Of a stretch of DNA of 64,000 nucleotides, positions 20,161-29,802 are shown one piece after another (positions within the stretch are counted from its first letter, which is position 1; the number at the start of each line of letters is the position of its first letter). The translations under genes and the position numbers were made by a program. The DNA comes from Anaerobacillus sp. CMMVII. GTDB taxonomy: Bacteria > Bacillota > Bacilli > Bacillales > Anaerobacillaceae. Location: assembly GCF_025377685.1 (NCBI RefSeq), contig NZ_JACEHK010000015.1:521549-585548 (forward strand). Reading direction: 5' to 3'. Under the pieces are notes generated by a model. That model made no database searches. It was not told the origin of the DNA and saw nothing but the letters and a program-made list of their open reading frames with translations.

Positions 20161-21023
20161 TGCAACAAGTAATGAACTTTATTGACCAAGTATCAAGGTA
20201 TCAATACTTACAGAATGCCTTAATTGCTGCTATTTTAGTAGGGATTATTTGCGGGGTAATTGGCTGTTTTATTATCTTGAGAGGTATGGCATTAATGGGC
20301 GATGCCATTTCACATGCAGTATTACCTGGAGTAGTTATTGCTTATATGCTTGGAGCTAGTTTTTTTGTTGGAGCAGTCGTAACTGGAGTATTAACCGCAT
20401 TAGGAATCGGCTACATCTCTCAAAATAGTAAAATAAAAGATGACTCTGCCATTGGGATAATGTTTACAGCGATGTTTGCTTTTGGTGTTGTTCTTAATTC
20501 GTCATTAAAAGGAACAAGTGTTGATCTATGGCATATTCTCTTTGGTAATGTCCTAGCAGTTTCAACAACAGATTTATGGGTTACCTTTGGCATGAGTGTA
20601 TTCGTTATTTTTATGATCATCTTGTTTTATCGACCATTGCTATTAAGTACCTTTGATCCAACAATGGCCAAAGCAACAGGACTACCAGTGAAATTCATTC
20701 ACTATATGCTAATGTTACTTTTATCTCTTGTTACAGTGGCCTCATTACAGGCCGTAGGGATTATCCTGGTAGTTGCAATGCTTATTACACCGGGGGCAAC
20801 AGCCTATCTGCTAACTGATCGTTTGTCTGTTATGCTTGTTTTCTCAGCATTATTTGGTGTTGTTTCTGGTGTCCTCGGACTGTTCTTCTCAGTTATTTTT
20901 GATGTAAGTTCAGGTTCAATGATTGTTTTAATAGCATCATTATTGTTTGGCTTAGCATTTTTATTCTCACCTAAACAAGGTGTGATTTGGCGGGCATTTC
21001 GATCAAATATACAACAAGGTTGA
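20160..21023 (+). CDS. Metal ABC transporter permease (Mn-type)
   Basis: A 287-residue ABC-3 family permease with about eight hydrophobic helices; family blocks include GMALMGDAISHAVLPG and GIILVVAMLITPGATA. Its ATG overlaps the TAA of the ATPase gene. It forms the membrane channel for the ATPase and lipoprotein encoded on either side. Confidence 0.92.
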   Translation: MQQVMNFIDQVSRYQYLQNALIAAILVGIICGVIGCFIILRGMALMGDAISHAVLPGVVIAYMLGASFFVGAVVTGVLTALGIGYISQNSKIKDDSAIGIMFTAMFAFGVVLNSSLKGTSVDLWHILFGNVLAVSTTDLWVTFGMSVFVIFMIILFYRPLLLSTFDPTMAKATGLPVKFIHYMLMLLLSLVTVASLQAVGIILVVAMLITPGATAYLLTDRLSVMLVFSALFGVVSGVLGLFFSVIFDVSSGSMIVLIASLLFGLAFLFSPKQGVIWRAFRSNIQQG

Positions 21024-21040
21024 TGGAAGGAGTAGAAAAC

Positions 21041-21961
21041 ATGTTAAAACAAAAAATTTATAAGTATTTCCTATTAATTGTAACAGCAATGTTCGTAGTC
21101 GTTGGTTGTGGTGGTACCGATGATAATGAAGAAGCTAACCAATCTGTTGAGGGATTATCAATAGTAACGAGTTTCTCAATTTTAGATGATATCATAGGGG
21201 AAATTATTGGTGATCGAGGAACAACGAGTTACATTGTTCCTATTGGGGAAGAACCTCATGAGTATGAGCCACTAAACAGTGACTTTCAGAAAGTTAGTAA
21301 TGCCGATGTATTTATTGTAAATGGGCTAGATTTAGAGGAATGGTTAACGAAAATAGTGGGGCAGGTAACAAACACACCAGTTTTTGAAGCGTCTCAAGGT
21401 ATAGAACCTATTCCTTTGGTAGGCTCCACTGATGAATATGATCCTCATGCGTGGCTAAGTGTTGTGAATGTAATTCAGTACGTAAATAATATTGTGGGTA
21501 AACTATCAGAATTAGATCCGGAAGGTTCTTCACTTTATAAAGAGAATGGCGGACGGTATATCGAAGAGCTTCAGCAATTACACGAGTGGATTGAGACTGA
21601 AGTAGCAAATATTCCGATAGAAAACCGTGTCATCGTTGTTAGTGAAAATGCATTTAAATATTTTGGGGCAGAATATGGATTTATTACAGAGGGAATTTGG
21701 GATATAAATTCTCATGAAGAGGGAACAACAGGGCAAATTTCTCGAATTATTGATATTGTTAGAGATGGAAATGTTCCTGCTTTATTCATTGAAACAACAG
21801 TAGACCCAAGATATATAAATCAAATTGCAACTGAAACAGGTGTAGATGTGGCAGGTACAGTTTTTACCGACGCTATAGGTAAAACAGACGATACTAATTC
21901 GTATATAAAAATGATGAAAGCAAATGTAACGACATTTGTTAACGGCTTAAAATCACCCTAA
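21041..21961 (+). CDS. Metal-binding lipoprotein of the ABC transporter (Mn-type)
   Basis: A cluster A-I substrate-binding protein. The signal peptide ends in a lipobox, VVVGC with Cys23 as the lipidated residue. Probable metal ligands are His73 (PHEYEP), His136 (DPHAW), a Glu in FIETTVDP and an Asp in VFTDAIG, the His-His-Glu-Asp set of PsaA/MntC-type proteins. The His-rich loop common in zinc-specific ZnuA is missing, which favours manganese. AAGGAG places the start at ATG 21041, 18 bp after the permease. Confidence 0.9.
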   Translation: MLKQKIYKYFLLIVTAMFVVVGCGGTDDNEEANQSVEGLSIVTSFSILDDIIGEIIGDRGTTSYIVPIGEEPHEYEPLNSDFQKVSNADVFIVNGLDLEEWLTKIVGQVTNTPVFEASQGIEPIPLVGSTDEYDPHAWLSVVNVIQYVNNIVGKLSELDPEGSSLYKENGGRYIEELQQLHEWIETEVANIPIENRVIVVSENAFKYFGAEYGFITEGIWDINSHEEGTTGQISRIIDIVRDGNVPALFIETTVDPRYINQIATETGVDVAGTVFTDAIGKTDDTNSYIKMMKANVTTFVNGLKSP

Positions 21962-21996
21962 AAACTAATAGCAACTATTTTTTAGAAAAGAGCGAT

Positions 21997-22030
21997 AAAA
22001 AAAGCGGAAGGCAGTGCCTTCCGCTTTTTT
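21997..22030. terminator. Bidirectional terminator between the Mn operon and ppk
   Basis: A perfect stem (AAAAAAGCGGAAGGC with GCCTTCCGCTTTTTT) around AGT, with A's on one side and T's on the other. It can end both converging operons. Confidence 0.92.
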
Positions 22031-22038
22031 GTCATTTT

Positions 22039-24146
22039 CTAGCTATCCTCGAAGTACTTTGCAGCCATTCGATAGAAAATCAATTGGCTTTGGATTTCTA
22101 TTTCTGAGTTGCCCTTCTTTACATAGTTATAGCTTCCCTGATTGTCTTGTCGTCTTGCTTTTACATTATCCTTTAAGCTTATATCTAAAATCTCCTTAAT
22201 TCTCTGTTTAATCCGCTCATCTCTAATTGGGAATAGGATTTCAATTCGCTTTTCCATATTTCGGGTCATCCAATCTGCTGAAGAAAGGTAAATGGCTTGC
22301 TTTCCTCCATGGTTAAAATAAAATACACGACTATGCTCTAAAAAGCGGTCGACGATACTAATAACCGTGATATTCTCACTCACACCACGAATGCCAGGTC
22401 TTAAACAACAAATCCCCCGGATAATTAACTCAATTTTTACACCGGCTTGACTTGCTTCATAAAGTTTCATGATAATTGGCTTATCGGTTAGAGAATTCAT
22501 TTTCGCTATGATCTTTCCATTCCCAGTTTGATTATGAAAAGCGATTTCCTCATCTATTAAGCATAAGAAAGTCTCTCTAATTTCAAAAGGAGCAGTTGAT
22601 ATATAATTCCATTTTGGTTTTTCGCTAAAACCACTTAAATAGTTAAAAAAGTTAGTTGCATCAACTCCGAAATCTTCGTCACAGGTTAACAACCCCATAT
22701 CTGTGTAGAGTTTTGCAGTAGTGTCATTGTAGTTTCCTGTACCCAAATGAATAAAGCGCTGAATGTTGTTTTGTAATGTCGAACGACCAGAGTGATTTTA
22801 CTATGGGTTTTTAATGAAGTGATACCATAGATTACATGAACTCCGGCTTTTTCTAACTTTTTGGCCCATTGGATATTATTTTCTTCATCAAACCTTGCTT
22901 TTAGCTCAACAAGTACGGTCACTTGTTTTCCTTTTTCAGCAGCTCTTGCTAATGCACGTATAATTGGTGAGTCACCACTGACCCGATATAAAGTTTGTTT
23001 AATTGCCAATACATTAGGATCGTCAGCGGCAGTTGAAATAAAATCAATAATCGGTTGAAAGGACTCATAAGGATGGTGTAGAAAAATATCTTTTTTGAGG
23101 ATTGCTTCAAATATATCTTCCTCATTGGCCAAATCCTCTGGCTGTTGAGGAACCAATGCTTCATTGATTAAGTAATCATGCTCTGCACCTATGAGCGAAT
23201 AAAACTTAAACAAAAATGTTAAATCAAGAGGGCCATTAAAAGAATAGACATCGCGTTGTTTTAATTCTAAGACATCTAGCAAGAAGGCTAATACGTTCTC
23301 TGACATTTTTCCCTCTTGCATTTCTAGTCGAACTGCTGCTCCCCATTTTCTTTTTTTTAATTCTTTTTCAATTTCTCTTAATAAATCTCGAGCGCCTTCT
23401 TCATGTATCGTTAAATCAGCATTTCTTGTAATCCGGAAAGGAGAAACTGATATAACAGAATATCCGTTAAAAAGTTTATAAATGAAATGACTAATCACAT
23501 CTTCTAGGAGGATGAATTGACTTTTTCCATTTGAAGAGGGGACTGCAATAAAGCGTGTCAAAACTCCTGGAACCTGAACGATTGCCAACTTTTCTTTCTT
23601 TTGATTTGCTTTTCCTAATAAAACAGCTAAATTTAAGCTTTTATTTAGTAGCATTGGAAAAGGACGGTAAGCATCAATAGCCATCGGTGTCAGAACAGGT
23701 AAAATATAGGATACGAAACGTTCTTTTAGGTACTGAAGTTGCTCGTTATTACATTGTTCAATAGCCAAAAATTGAAACCCCTCATGATATAGCATCGGAA
23801 CAAGAGTTTCTGTAAATAGTCGGTCTTGTAATGCAACAATTCGATGATTTAAGGTAGATATTTTTTCAAGCTGGTCCCTTGGGGTTAGTCCTGCTTTATT
23901 CTCAGGCTTATTAAATCCAGCTTTCACTTGATCCTTTAAGCCTGCAACTCTAACCATAAAAAACTCATCAAGATTAGAGCTGAAAATAGCCATAAATTTT
24001 AATCGTTCTAATAAGGGGTTTCGCTCATCAATAGCCTCTTCTAAAACTCGTTCATTAAATCTGAGCCAGCTTAACTCTCTGTTATTGTAAAAATGGGGGT
24101 TATTTAAATCAATATTATTTCTAATTAATTTTGAATTTTCAAGCAT
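22039..24146 (-). CDS. ppk: Polyphosphate kinase (one frameshift at about 22770)
   Basis: Reversible polymerisation of the ATP gamma-phosphate into polyphosphate (PPK1 family). N-terminal block NRELSWLRFNERVLEEA, middle-domain FFMVRVAGLKDQV, and the catalytic histidine region SLKTHSKITLV. After the break come FIHLGTGNYNDTTAKLYTD and the C-terminal domain. The run AAAA (minus strand, 22769-22772) lacks one A; restoring it joins KNNIQRFIHLGTG. GGAAAGGTGG supports the start at 24144-24146. It is downstream of ppx on the same strand. Confidence 0.93.
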
Positions 24147-24387
24147 GAAATCCACCTTTCCAGACATAGAAAATTCTAGCACAATGGCTATTCATAAATT
24201 TGGTTTGGCTTTAATTAAAAGCACTTTTCGTATATAGACACTAATTTAATAAATTACTCCCTATATATGCGTTTCCATCCATCGCATGTTAGAAAAGATG
24301 CCCCTGAGAACTAGATATAACTTGTCTTTACTACAGCTATTTTAAAGGTAACAATTTTTAAGAAAAACAGTCTTAATAAATGATATG

Positions 24388-25923
24388 TTAAGTTTCACTA
24401 CAAAAGATCAGACCGATCCTCCTTTTTAAAATTCTTTCAAGGTGCTTTTTATACTTTTGTGCTTGATTTTCTTCAAAATAGGGATTTTCTAGATAGTTTA
24501 ATTCTATGTGAATGTTATCAGCGCTTTGCGTGGTTAGTTTTATTGTAGAAAAAACCTTCCGTTTTGTTAAGTTTAAGCTGTATGAAAATTTCAAAAGTGC
24601 ACCTAAGAATTCAATTTTTTCACACTCAGCCTTTGTAAACCACTCTTTAAAAGGCAGAAGGTAGGATTGCAGACTACTCCTAGATTTAAAGGAAGCAATC
24701 AGGGCAATCTTTAAGCGGTCTGAGTGTGAAATTCCGTCAATGGATAAATTCGTTAATAGGTAAAAAGTATGTTGACTACTAGCTTCATGGCTAATAAACT
24801 CACCTATATAAAGTGCTCGACAACCTAAATGTAAAAGGCGCAGATCTTCTTTAGTAAGATCATGAGCAAATAATCCTTTTAATTCACAAAATAAGTTTCT
24901 TGCCAGACTAGATAAATAAGTAACATGATTCAAGCTAATATCATAATTGCGAGAAAGGAGGTTAAAGCTTTCTTCCGCTACATTTTGAAAGCGATCAATA
25001 TGTAATTGTTTAAATAGTTCCTCGTAAAAAAGACCATCCCTAAGTCCTTTATTGCTAATGATGAATGTTTTCGCATTCGCTACTTCCATTAGAGCTGTAA
25101 TTGCTTCAGCAGCAGGAATGATAATATCAGCACGGTCCTTTGACAATCCATCAATTGATTGACGTTGCTTTTGAGGTAATGTGATCAAGTTTTCTGTAAT
25201 TTCCTTAAGATTGGAATACTTCATCATATACTGATGTAAGCCAGAAAGCGGGTAGTTTATGTTCCTTTGCTGAATAAGTGCGAGATTTCTTGCACTTCCC
25301 CCAATACCTATGAGAGGTAAGTCTTTTTGATTAACCCATGATAATGTTTGAAAATGTTTTATTAGGAATTTTCTTAACTGAGTTAACTCTTCACTCGTGG
25401 GGATTTCATTTTTGATAAACTTATTCGCTAACGTAATGGCGCCAAAAGGAAAGCTATGATAATAAAGCAATTGTCTATTATTGAACAGTGTTACTTCAGT
25501 ACTTCCACCACCTATATCAATGGTAATCCCATCTTTTAAGTTTGTTGAGTTGGTAACTGCCAAATAACCATAGAAAGCTTCTTCGTATTCTGTTAAAATG
25601 CGAATGGAAAAATCTGTTTCTTCCGTAATTTTCGTTAAGATTGCTTCTTGGTTTTTCACTTGGCGTATAGCTGCGGTAGCAACGCACTTAATTTTTATGA
25701 GTTCATATGTACGGGTAATATCTTGAAACCTTTTTAATGAAGCAAGCAGTACGTTCATACCTTGATCTGTCAGATTTCCATCACCATTTATGTGGCTACT
25801 TAACCTAGCAACGACCTTTAAATTTTGTACCTCTTTATGATAACCGCCTTCATCTAGTTGAAAAATAACAAGGCGAATGGAATTTGAGCCTATATCGATA
25901 AGAGCTAAATTTTCTTTGTGCAT
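24388..25923 (-). CDS. ppx: Exopolyphosphatase, Ppx/GppA family
   Basis: A 511-residue phosphatase releasing phosphate from polyphosphate ends or hydrolysing pppGpp. The actin-like ATPase folds are visible: IDIGSNSIRLVIFQ at residues 9-22, VATAAIR, TIDIGGGSTEV, and GIGGSARN. A C-terminal HD-like helical domain follows. It is transcribed before ppk with a 240-bp spacer, so synthesis and degradation of polyphosphate are encoded together. Confidence 0.93.
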   Translation of the reverse strand: MHKENLALIDIGSNSIRLVIFQLDEGGYHKEVQNLKVVARLSSHINGDGNLTDQGMNVLLASLKRFQDITRTYELIKIKCVATAAIRQVKNQEAILTKITEETDFSIRILTEYEEAFYGYLAVTNSTNLKDGITIDIGGGSTEVTLFNNRQLLYYHSFPFGAITLANKFIKNEIPTSEELTQLRKFLIKHFQTLSWVNQKDLPLIGIGGSARNLALIQQRNINYPLSGLHQYMMKYSNLKEITENLITLPQKQRQSIDGLSKDRADIIIPAAEAITALMEVANAKTFIISNKGLRDGLFYEELFKQLHIDRFQNVAEESFNLLSRNYDISLNHVTYLSSLARNLFCELKGLFAHDLTKEDLRLLHLGCRALYIGEFISHEASSQHTFYLLTNLSIDGISHSDRLKIALIASFKSRSSLQSYLLPFKEWFTKAECEKIEFLGALLKFSYSLNLTKRKVFSTIKLTTQSADNIHIELNYLENPYFEENQAQKYKKHLERILKRRIGLIFCSET

Positions 25924-25983
25924 TAAAGTTGTAACCTCCTACTATTATGTGGAAAGAAAAAAGCATTTTTTTCATTATACAAC

Positions 25984-26013
25984 ACTATAATGGAAAGGGA
26001 GTTTCGTTTACAA
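25984..26013 (-). promoter_or_regulatory. Possible sigma-A promoter of ppx
   Basis: On the minus strand TTGTAA and TATAGT lie 18 bp apart, about 60 bp upstream of the ppx start, in the divergent region shared with the zinc-type operon. I found no clear Zur box in this region. Confidence 0.4.
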
Positions 26014-26204
26014 AACAAATTTAGTCATGTATACTACAATGGGTAAAACGGAATCGTTCTTAAATAAAAAGGTTTTTTCTTGGAGAGAAAATTGGAGTAT
26101 TTGTAATCTATAAAAATAGTGTAAAGATGTTATAAGAAAAGCTTGAAATTTACTCTGTAATAGTGGGTTTTTCTTATAGTAGCTTTCATTGGAGGATTTT
26201 TTTT

Positions 26205-26993
26205 ATGCAAAAAGATATTGAGGTAATTGAAAATATTATTGACATTCGGTCCTTATCTTTTCAATATGGATCAAAACTTGTGTTAGATAATATTAATTTA
26301 CAGGTCAAAAAAGGTACATTTCTTGGAGTAGTTGGACCAAATGGATCAGGAAAGTCTACGCTTATTAAATGTATATTAGGTTTATTACAGCCAACTAAAG
26401 GACAAATAAACCTTTTCGAACATCCAATTAATAAATTTCATCATTGGGAAAAGATTGGGTTCGTTTCACAAAAAGCAAATAGTTTTAATACTGGTTTTCC
26501 AGCAACAGTATTTGAAGTTGTCTCAATGGGGTTGTTTGCAAAGGTTGGACTTTTCCGTTTTTTAACGAAAAAACATAAAGAAAAGGTAAGAGAAGCCATA
26601 GATTTAGTTGGTATGACAGAATATTCAAAGCAAAATATTGGAGAACTTTCAGGTGGACAGCAGCAAAGAGTGTTTATTGCAAGAGCCTTAGTTAGTGATC
26701 CCGAATTATTAATATTAGACGAGCCAACTGTCGGAGTTGATATTCAGTCTGCTACCAATTTTTATTCAATGTTAAGTGAACTAAATAAAACCGGAATAAC
26801 CCTACTTTTGGTTACGCATGATGTCGCGGCAATGACAGAATACGTTAATGCTGTAGCTTGCTTAAATAAGCAATTACATTTCCATGGAAATACGAGAGAA
26901 TTTCAAGAAAACCATGGGCTTTCAGCTTTTCACGGGCAGGATGTACATTTGCTTGTTCATAACCATAATAGTAACACTGTTGGAGGGAAGTAG
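26205..26993 (+). CDS. znuC: Zinc-type ABC transporter ATP-binding protein
   Basis: A 262-residue ATPase. Walker A GPNGSGKST, signature LSGGQQQ, Walker B LLILDEPTVGVD and H-loop LVTHDV are all intact. GGAGG before ATG 26205 fixes the start. Permease and zur follow closely, so the natural assignment is zinc uptake (ZnuC/AdcC) under Zur control. No substrate-binding lipoprotein gene is in this operon. Confidence 0.88.
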   Translation: MQKDIEVIENIIDIRSLSFQYGSKLVLDNINLQVKKGTFLGVVGPNGSGKSTLIKCILGLLQPTKGQINLFEHPINKFHHWEKIGFVSQKANSFNTGFPATVFEVVSMGLFAKVGLFRFLTKKHKEKVREAIDLVGMTEYSKQNIGELSGGQQQRVFIARALVSDPELLILDEPTVGVDIQSATNFYSMLSELNKTGITLLLVTHDVAAMTEYVNAVACLNKQLHFHGNTREFQENHGLSAFHGQDVHLLVHNHNSNTVGGK

Positions 26994-26995
26994 AA

Positions 26996-27827
26996 TGGAG
27001 TTTATCTCAGTTTTTCTCCAGTATGAATTCTTAAGAAATGCCTTTTTAACTGGAATTATGGTTGGATTTTTAGCACCTATTTTAGGTGTGTTTCTTGTAG
27101 TTAGGCGTTTATCTTTAATTGCCGATGCGCTGTCGCATATTACTTTAGCAGGAATTGCTGGTAGTTTATTATTAGGAAAACACGTATTGTTATTTGCTGG
27201 GCTTAACCCTCTTTATTTAGGAATTGTTTTTTCGGTTGGGGGAGCACTGCTCATTGAAAAATTAAGGACAGTTTACAAGTCATATCAAGAACTTTCAATT
27301 CCAATAATCCTTTCAGGTGGGATCGGATTAGGGGTTGTATTTATATCACTAGCAGAAGGGTTCAATACAGATCTCTTTAACTATTTATTTGGAAGTGTAA
27401 TTGCTGTAACTCGATCAGATTTGTGGACAATTTCAGCAATAACATTAATTGTTACCATATTATTAATTATCTTTTATAAAGAATTGTTCTTCTTATCTTT
27501 TGACGAAGAACAAGCGATCGTTTCTGGTGTGAATAAAAAACTCGTTCATTTAATTTTTATTATCATGGTCGCGCTTGTCATAGCCTCTTCAATGCGTATT
27601 GTAGGGATTCTTCTTGTTTCTTCATTAATGACCTTACCAGTTGCTGCAAGTATGCGGATTGCCAAAGGGTTTAAACAAATGTTCATTTATTCGATCTTGT
27701 TTGGTGAGCTATCAGTCATCATAGGTTTAATTAGCGCTTATCATCTAGATTTGGCACCAGGTGGAACCATTGTTGTAACAGCTGTGATGATATTGATCAT
27801 AACAATTGTCTTAAAAAGAAACCTTAA
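26996..27827 (+). CDS. znuB: Zinc-type ABC transporter permease (probable frameshift near the end)
   Basis: ABC-3 family permease with about eight helices; SLIADALSHITLAGIAG and GILLVSSLMTLPVAA are typical. ATG 26996 lies 2 bp after the znuC stop. As read, the frame runs on to 27975 and overlaps zur by 113 bp with a non-hydrophobic tail. One extra A in the run 27813-27817 would give LKKKP and a stop at 27825-27827, the usual length and a clean 35-bp gap before zur. I take that as the true end. Confidence 0.85.
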
Positions 27828-27862
27828 CAAGATGTATGACAACTCAGGGGAGGCGTTTAATA

Positions 27863-28276
27863 ATGGATGTAACACAAGCATTACATCTTTTAAAAGAAAA
27901 AGGGTACAAGCATACGGGGAAAAGAGAGCAAATGTTGCAACTTTTCTCCGATCAAAAACGATATATCGCAGCTAAGGATGTATTGGAAGCTATGCAAAAT
28001 GATTATCCAGGTTTGAGTTTTGATACTATTTATCGTAATTTATCTACCTTTGTTGATTTAGGAATATTGGAAATGACAGAACTAGATGGTGAAAAGAAAT
28101 TTAGATTTAGTTGTTCTGTAAAGGAGCACCATCACCACATTATTTGTTTGACGTGTGGAAAGACAAAACATGTGCACTTATGTCCTATGGATCAACTTAC
28201 CGCTACACCGGAGTTTACAATTGTCGGCCATAAATTCGAAGTCTATGGTTATTGCAAAAACTGTATTAGTAATTAA
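27863..28276 (+). CDS. zur: Zinc uptake regulator Zur (Fur family)
   Basis: A 137-residue Fur-family repressor. Winged helix with SFDTIYRNLSTFVDLGIL, then the metal region KEHHHHIICLTCGKTKHVH and a second CxxC pair in YCKNC, giving the structural CxxC-CxxC zinc site. Homology, position (yqfV in B. subtilis) and linkage to a zinc-type transporter support Zur rather than Fur or PerR. The ATG follows GGGGAGG. Confidence 0.9.
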   Translation: MDVTQALHLLKEKGYKHTGKREQMLQLFSDQKRYIAAKDVLEAMQNDYPGLSFDTIYRNLSTFVDLGILEMTELDGEKKFRFSCSVKEHHHHIICLTCGKTKHVHLCPMDQLTATPEFTIVGHKFEVYGYCKNCISN

Positions 28277-28310
28277 AAAATTCCTCCTAAATTTAGGAGG
28301 AATTTTTTTT
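28275..28310 (+). terminator. Intrinsic terminator after zur
   Basis: A long palindrome (AAAAAATTCCTCCTAAA with its complement) ending in eight T's begins at the zur stop codon. Confidence 0.9.
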
Positions 28311-28354
28311 GTTGCTTTTCTAAGTAAATTTTTACTTTATTGATATCTTAGTTG

Positions 28355-28473
28355 GTTTCTAGCGCAAGCCCCAGCCCCTTGGGGTCAAATAACCTTCCGC
28401 CCCAAAGTGAAAAGCCACTTTGGGGCGGAAGGTTATTTGCTTGTCGGACTAAGCAGGGAGGCTTGGCTTTTCT
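28355..28473. repeat. Intergenic repeat, family A, copy 2
   Basis: A perfect 24-bp stem (28386-28409 with 28416-28439) starts CAAATAACC and ends GGTTATTTG; it is flanked by TTCTAGCGC and by GGCTTGGCTTTTCT. The layout GGTCAAATAACC...AAGTGAAAAGC...ATTTGCTTGTCG is shared with the copy at 44991, although the stem arms differ. It touches the 3' end of yqfW. Confidence 0.8.
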
Positions 28474-29044
28474 AAGTATTCATCCAATTATTGACCCAAA
28501 CTGCAGCCTCATTCCAATCCTTGACCCTAACTACTTGATTTGGAATCGGATCCTGATTGTAGGGGGTGTCCATTAGAATAACTGGGATGTTGCATTCTTC
28601 AGCAATGTCACAGGCATTGTCATGCTTATCTTCAAAGAAAATTTCGATGTTGTGATTTTTAACAGCATTTAATTTATCATGTTTTCCCAAGAGTTCGATG
28701 TGATGGTAGGGAATACTATGTTTTTCAAACCAGCGTTGAGTAATTTCAAGAAGATGGTTCCCACGTGCGCTTATATAAGTGAAGTGGTGTTGATCCTGCC
28801 ACTTTTTATAAACTTCAAGAAATGATGCAGCGACTTTTGCATTTTCGTAGATAATTGGTTCGTGTTTACTCATCCAAACCCAAAATTCATCTTTTGTCAC
28901 ATTTAGTAGAGGGGACAGTTCATACTCAGTAATATCTGCTAATGTAATATTTTTGTTAAAATGTTTGTTTAAATATGGAATAAACGTCTCAGGACAAGTC
29001 ACAGTTCCATCAATATCTAATCCAAAACGAATTTGCTTTTTCAT
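28472..29044 (-). CDS. yqfW: Putative nucleotidase, HAD superfamily (YqfW-like)
   Basis: A 190-residue HAD protein of the 5'(3')-deoxyribonucleotidase-like group. Motif I GLDIDGTVT, motif II ISARG and motif IV FFEDKHDNA can be seen. The substrate is not known. ATG 29042-29044 is chosen because GGTGGG precedes it at proper distance; an upstream ATG is not supported. Position next to yqfX and ispG matches B. subtilis yqfW. Confidence 0.85.
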   Translation of the reverse strand: MKKQIRFGLDIDGTVTCPETFIPYLNKHFNKNITLADITEYELSPLLNVTKDEFWVWMSKHEPIIYENAKVAASFLEVYKKWQDQHHFTYISARGNHLLEITQRWFEKHSIPYHHIELLGKHDKLNAVKNHNIEIFFEDKHDNACDIAEECNIPVILMDTPYNQDPIPNQVVRVKDWNEAAVWVNNWMNT

Positions 29045-29252
29045 ATTAGACCCACCATTCATATTTCATTTCACAAATTAAGAAAGCAAAAATGCAAGCA
29101 GTAACCTTAGTGCACAATGGAACTAAGGTATACGCTAATATAATAATACCATAAAATAGATCATTCCTTAATTTGAAATCATTAACATCTATAACTGAGA
29201 AAAGTAGTGTAATACTAAAAATGCTCCTGAAAAAAGAAAGTGAGGGATGACA

Positions 29253-29742
29253 ATGACTGATATGAATAACCAATAACAATAGGTTTAATGGTGTAAATAA
29301 TACGACAAACACCAATCAGTTCAACGGGGGAAATAACAATAACACCAATCAAGATAATCGATCTCTTCGTTTAGAAAATACAGAGAGAGACGAAAATCCA
29401 AATGGTGTAACATCCGCTGACTATCCTATTGGCGATCATCGAGAAGAAACAGCAGCCGAGTTTGCACCGCAACGTGGTTTTGTTGGAGAACGTCCGTTTG
29501 CAGAGGACAGAGAGGTTGATGCTGACATGGACGGTGAAGTTAACGAAGGTAGAGGCGTAGGAGCTTTTGCTATCGTATTGTCAATAATTTCATTGTTCTT
29601 CTTACCTGTGATTTTAGGAGCAGCAGGTATAATTGTTGGCTTTATCGCTCGTCGAAATGGCGCAACGGGACTAGGAAACTGGGCAATTGGTATCGGTGCA
29701 GTTTCGCTTATCTTAACGTTGTTTTTCTCACCATTTTTCTAA
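29253..29742 (+). CDS. yqfX: YqfX-like membrane protein (frameshift near 29270)
   Basis: The C-terminal 70 residues carry two hydrophobic helices separated by ARRNGATGLGNWAIG; upstream is a hydrophilic Asn/Thr-rich and then acidic region. That region is open to about 29281 but has no start codon in frame. The ATG at 29253, with GAGGGATG before it, reads MTDMNNQ and stops. Removing one base near 29271 gives a continuous Asn-rich protein of about 162 residues. Location between yqfW and ispG fits YqfX. Function is unknown. Confidence 0.7.
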
Positions 29743-29763
29743 TAGCAAAGATGGATTTAAAAA

Positions 29764-29800
29764 AAGGGTTAACTTAACATTCGTTAAGTTAACCCTCTTT
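29764..29800. terminator. Bidirectional terminator between yqfX and ispG
   Basis: AGGGTTAACTTAAC pairs with GTTAAGTTAACCCT around ATTC, followed by CTTTTC and preceded by an A-run. Confidence 0.9.
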
Positions 29801-29802
29801 TC

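Noticed and set aside
26014..26204. Zur box upstream of the zinc-type operon
   Set aside because: I searched by eye for TCGTAATNATTACGA-like palindromes and found none convincing.
27828..27975. C-terminal extension of the zinc permease over zur
   Set aside because: The extension is non-hydrophobic and overlaps the Zur coding region by 113 bp; a single missing A in the run at 27813-27817 removes it.
29046..29315. Minus-strand hydrophobic frame of 89 codons
   Set aside because: It overlaps the start of the yqfX-like gene and has no ribosome site; its hydrophobicity follows from AT-rich complement sequence.
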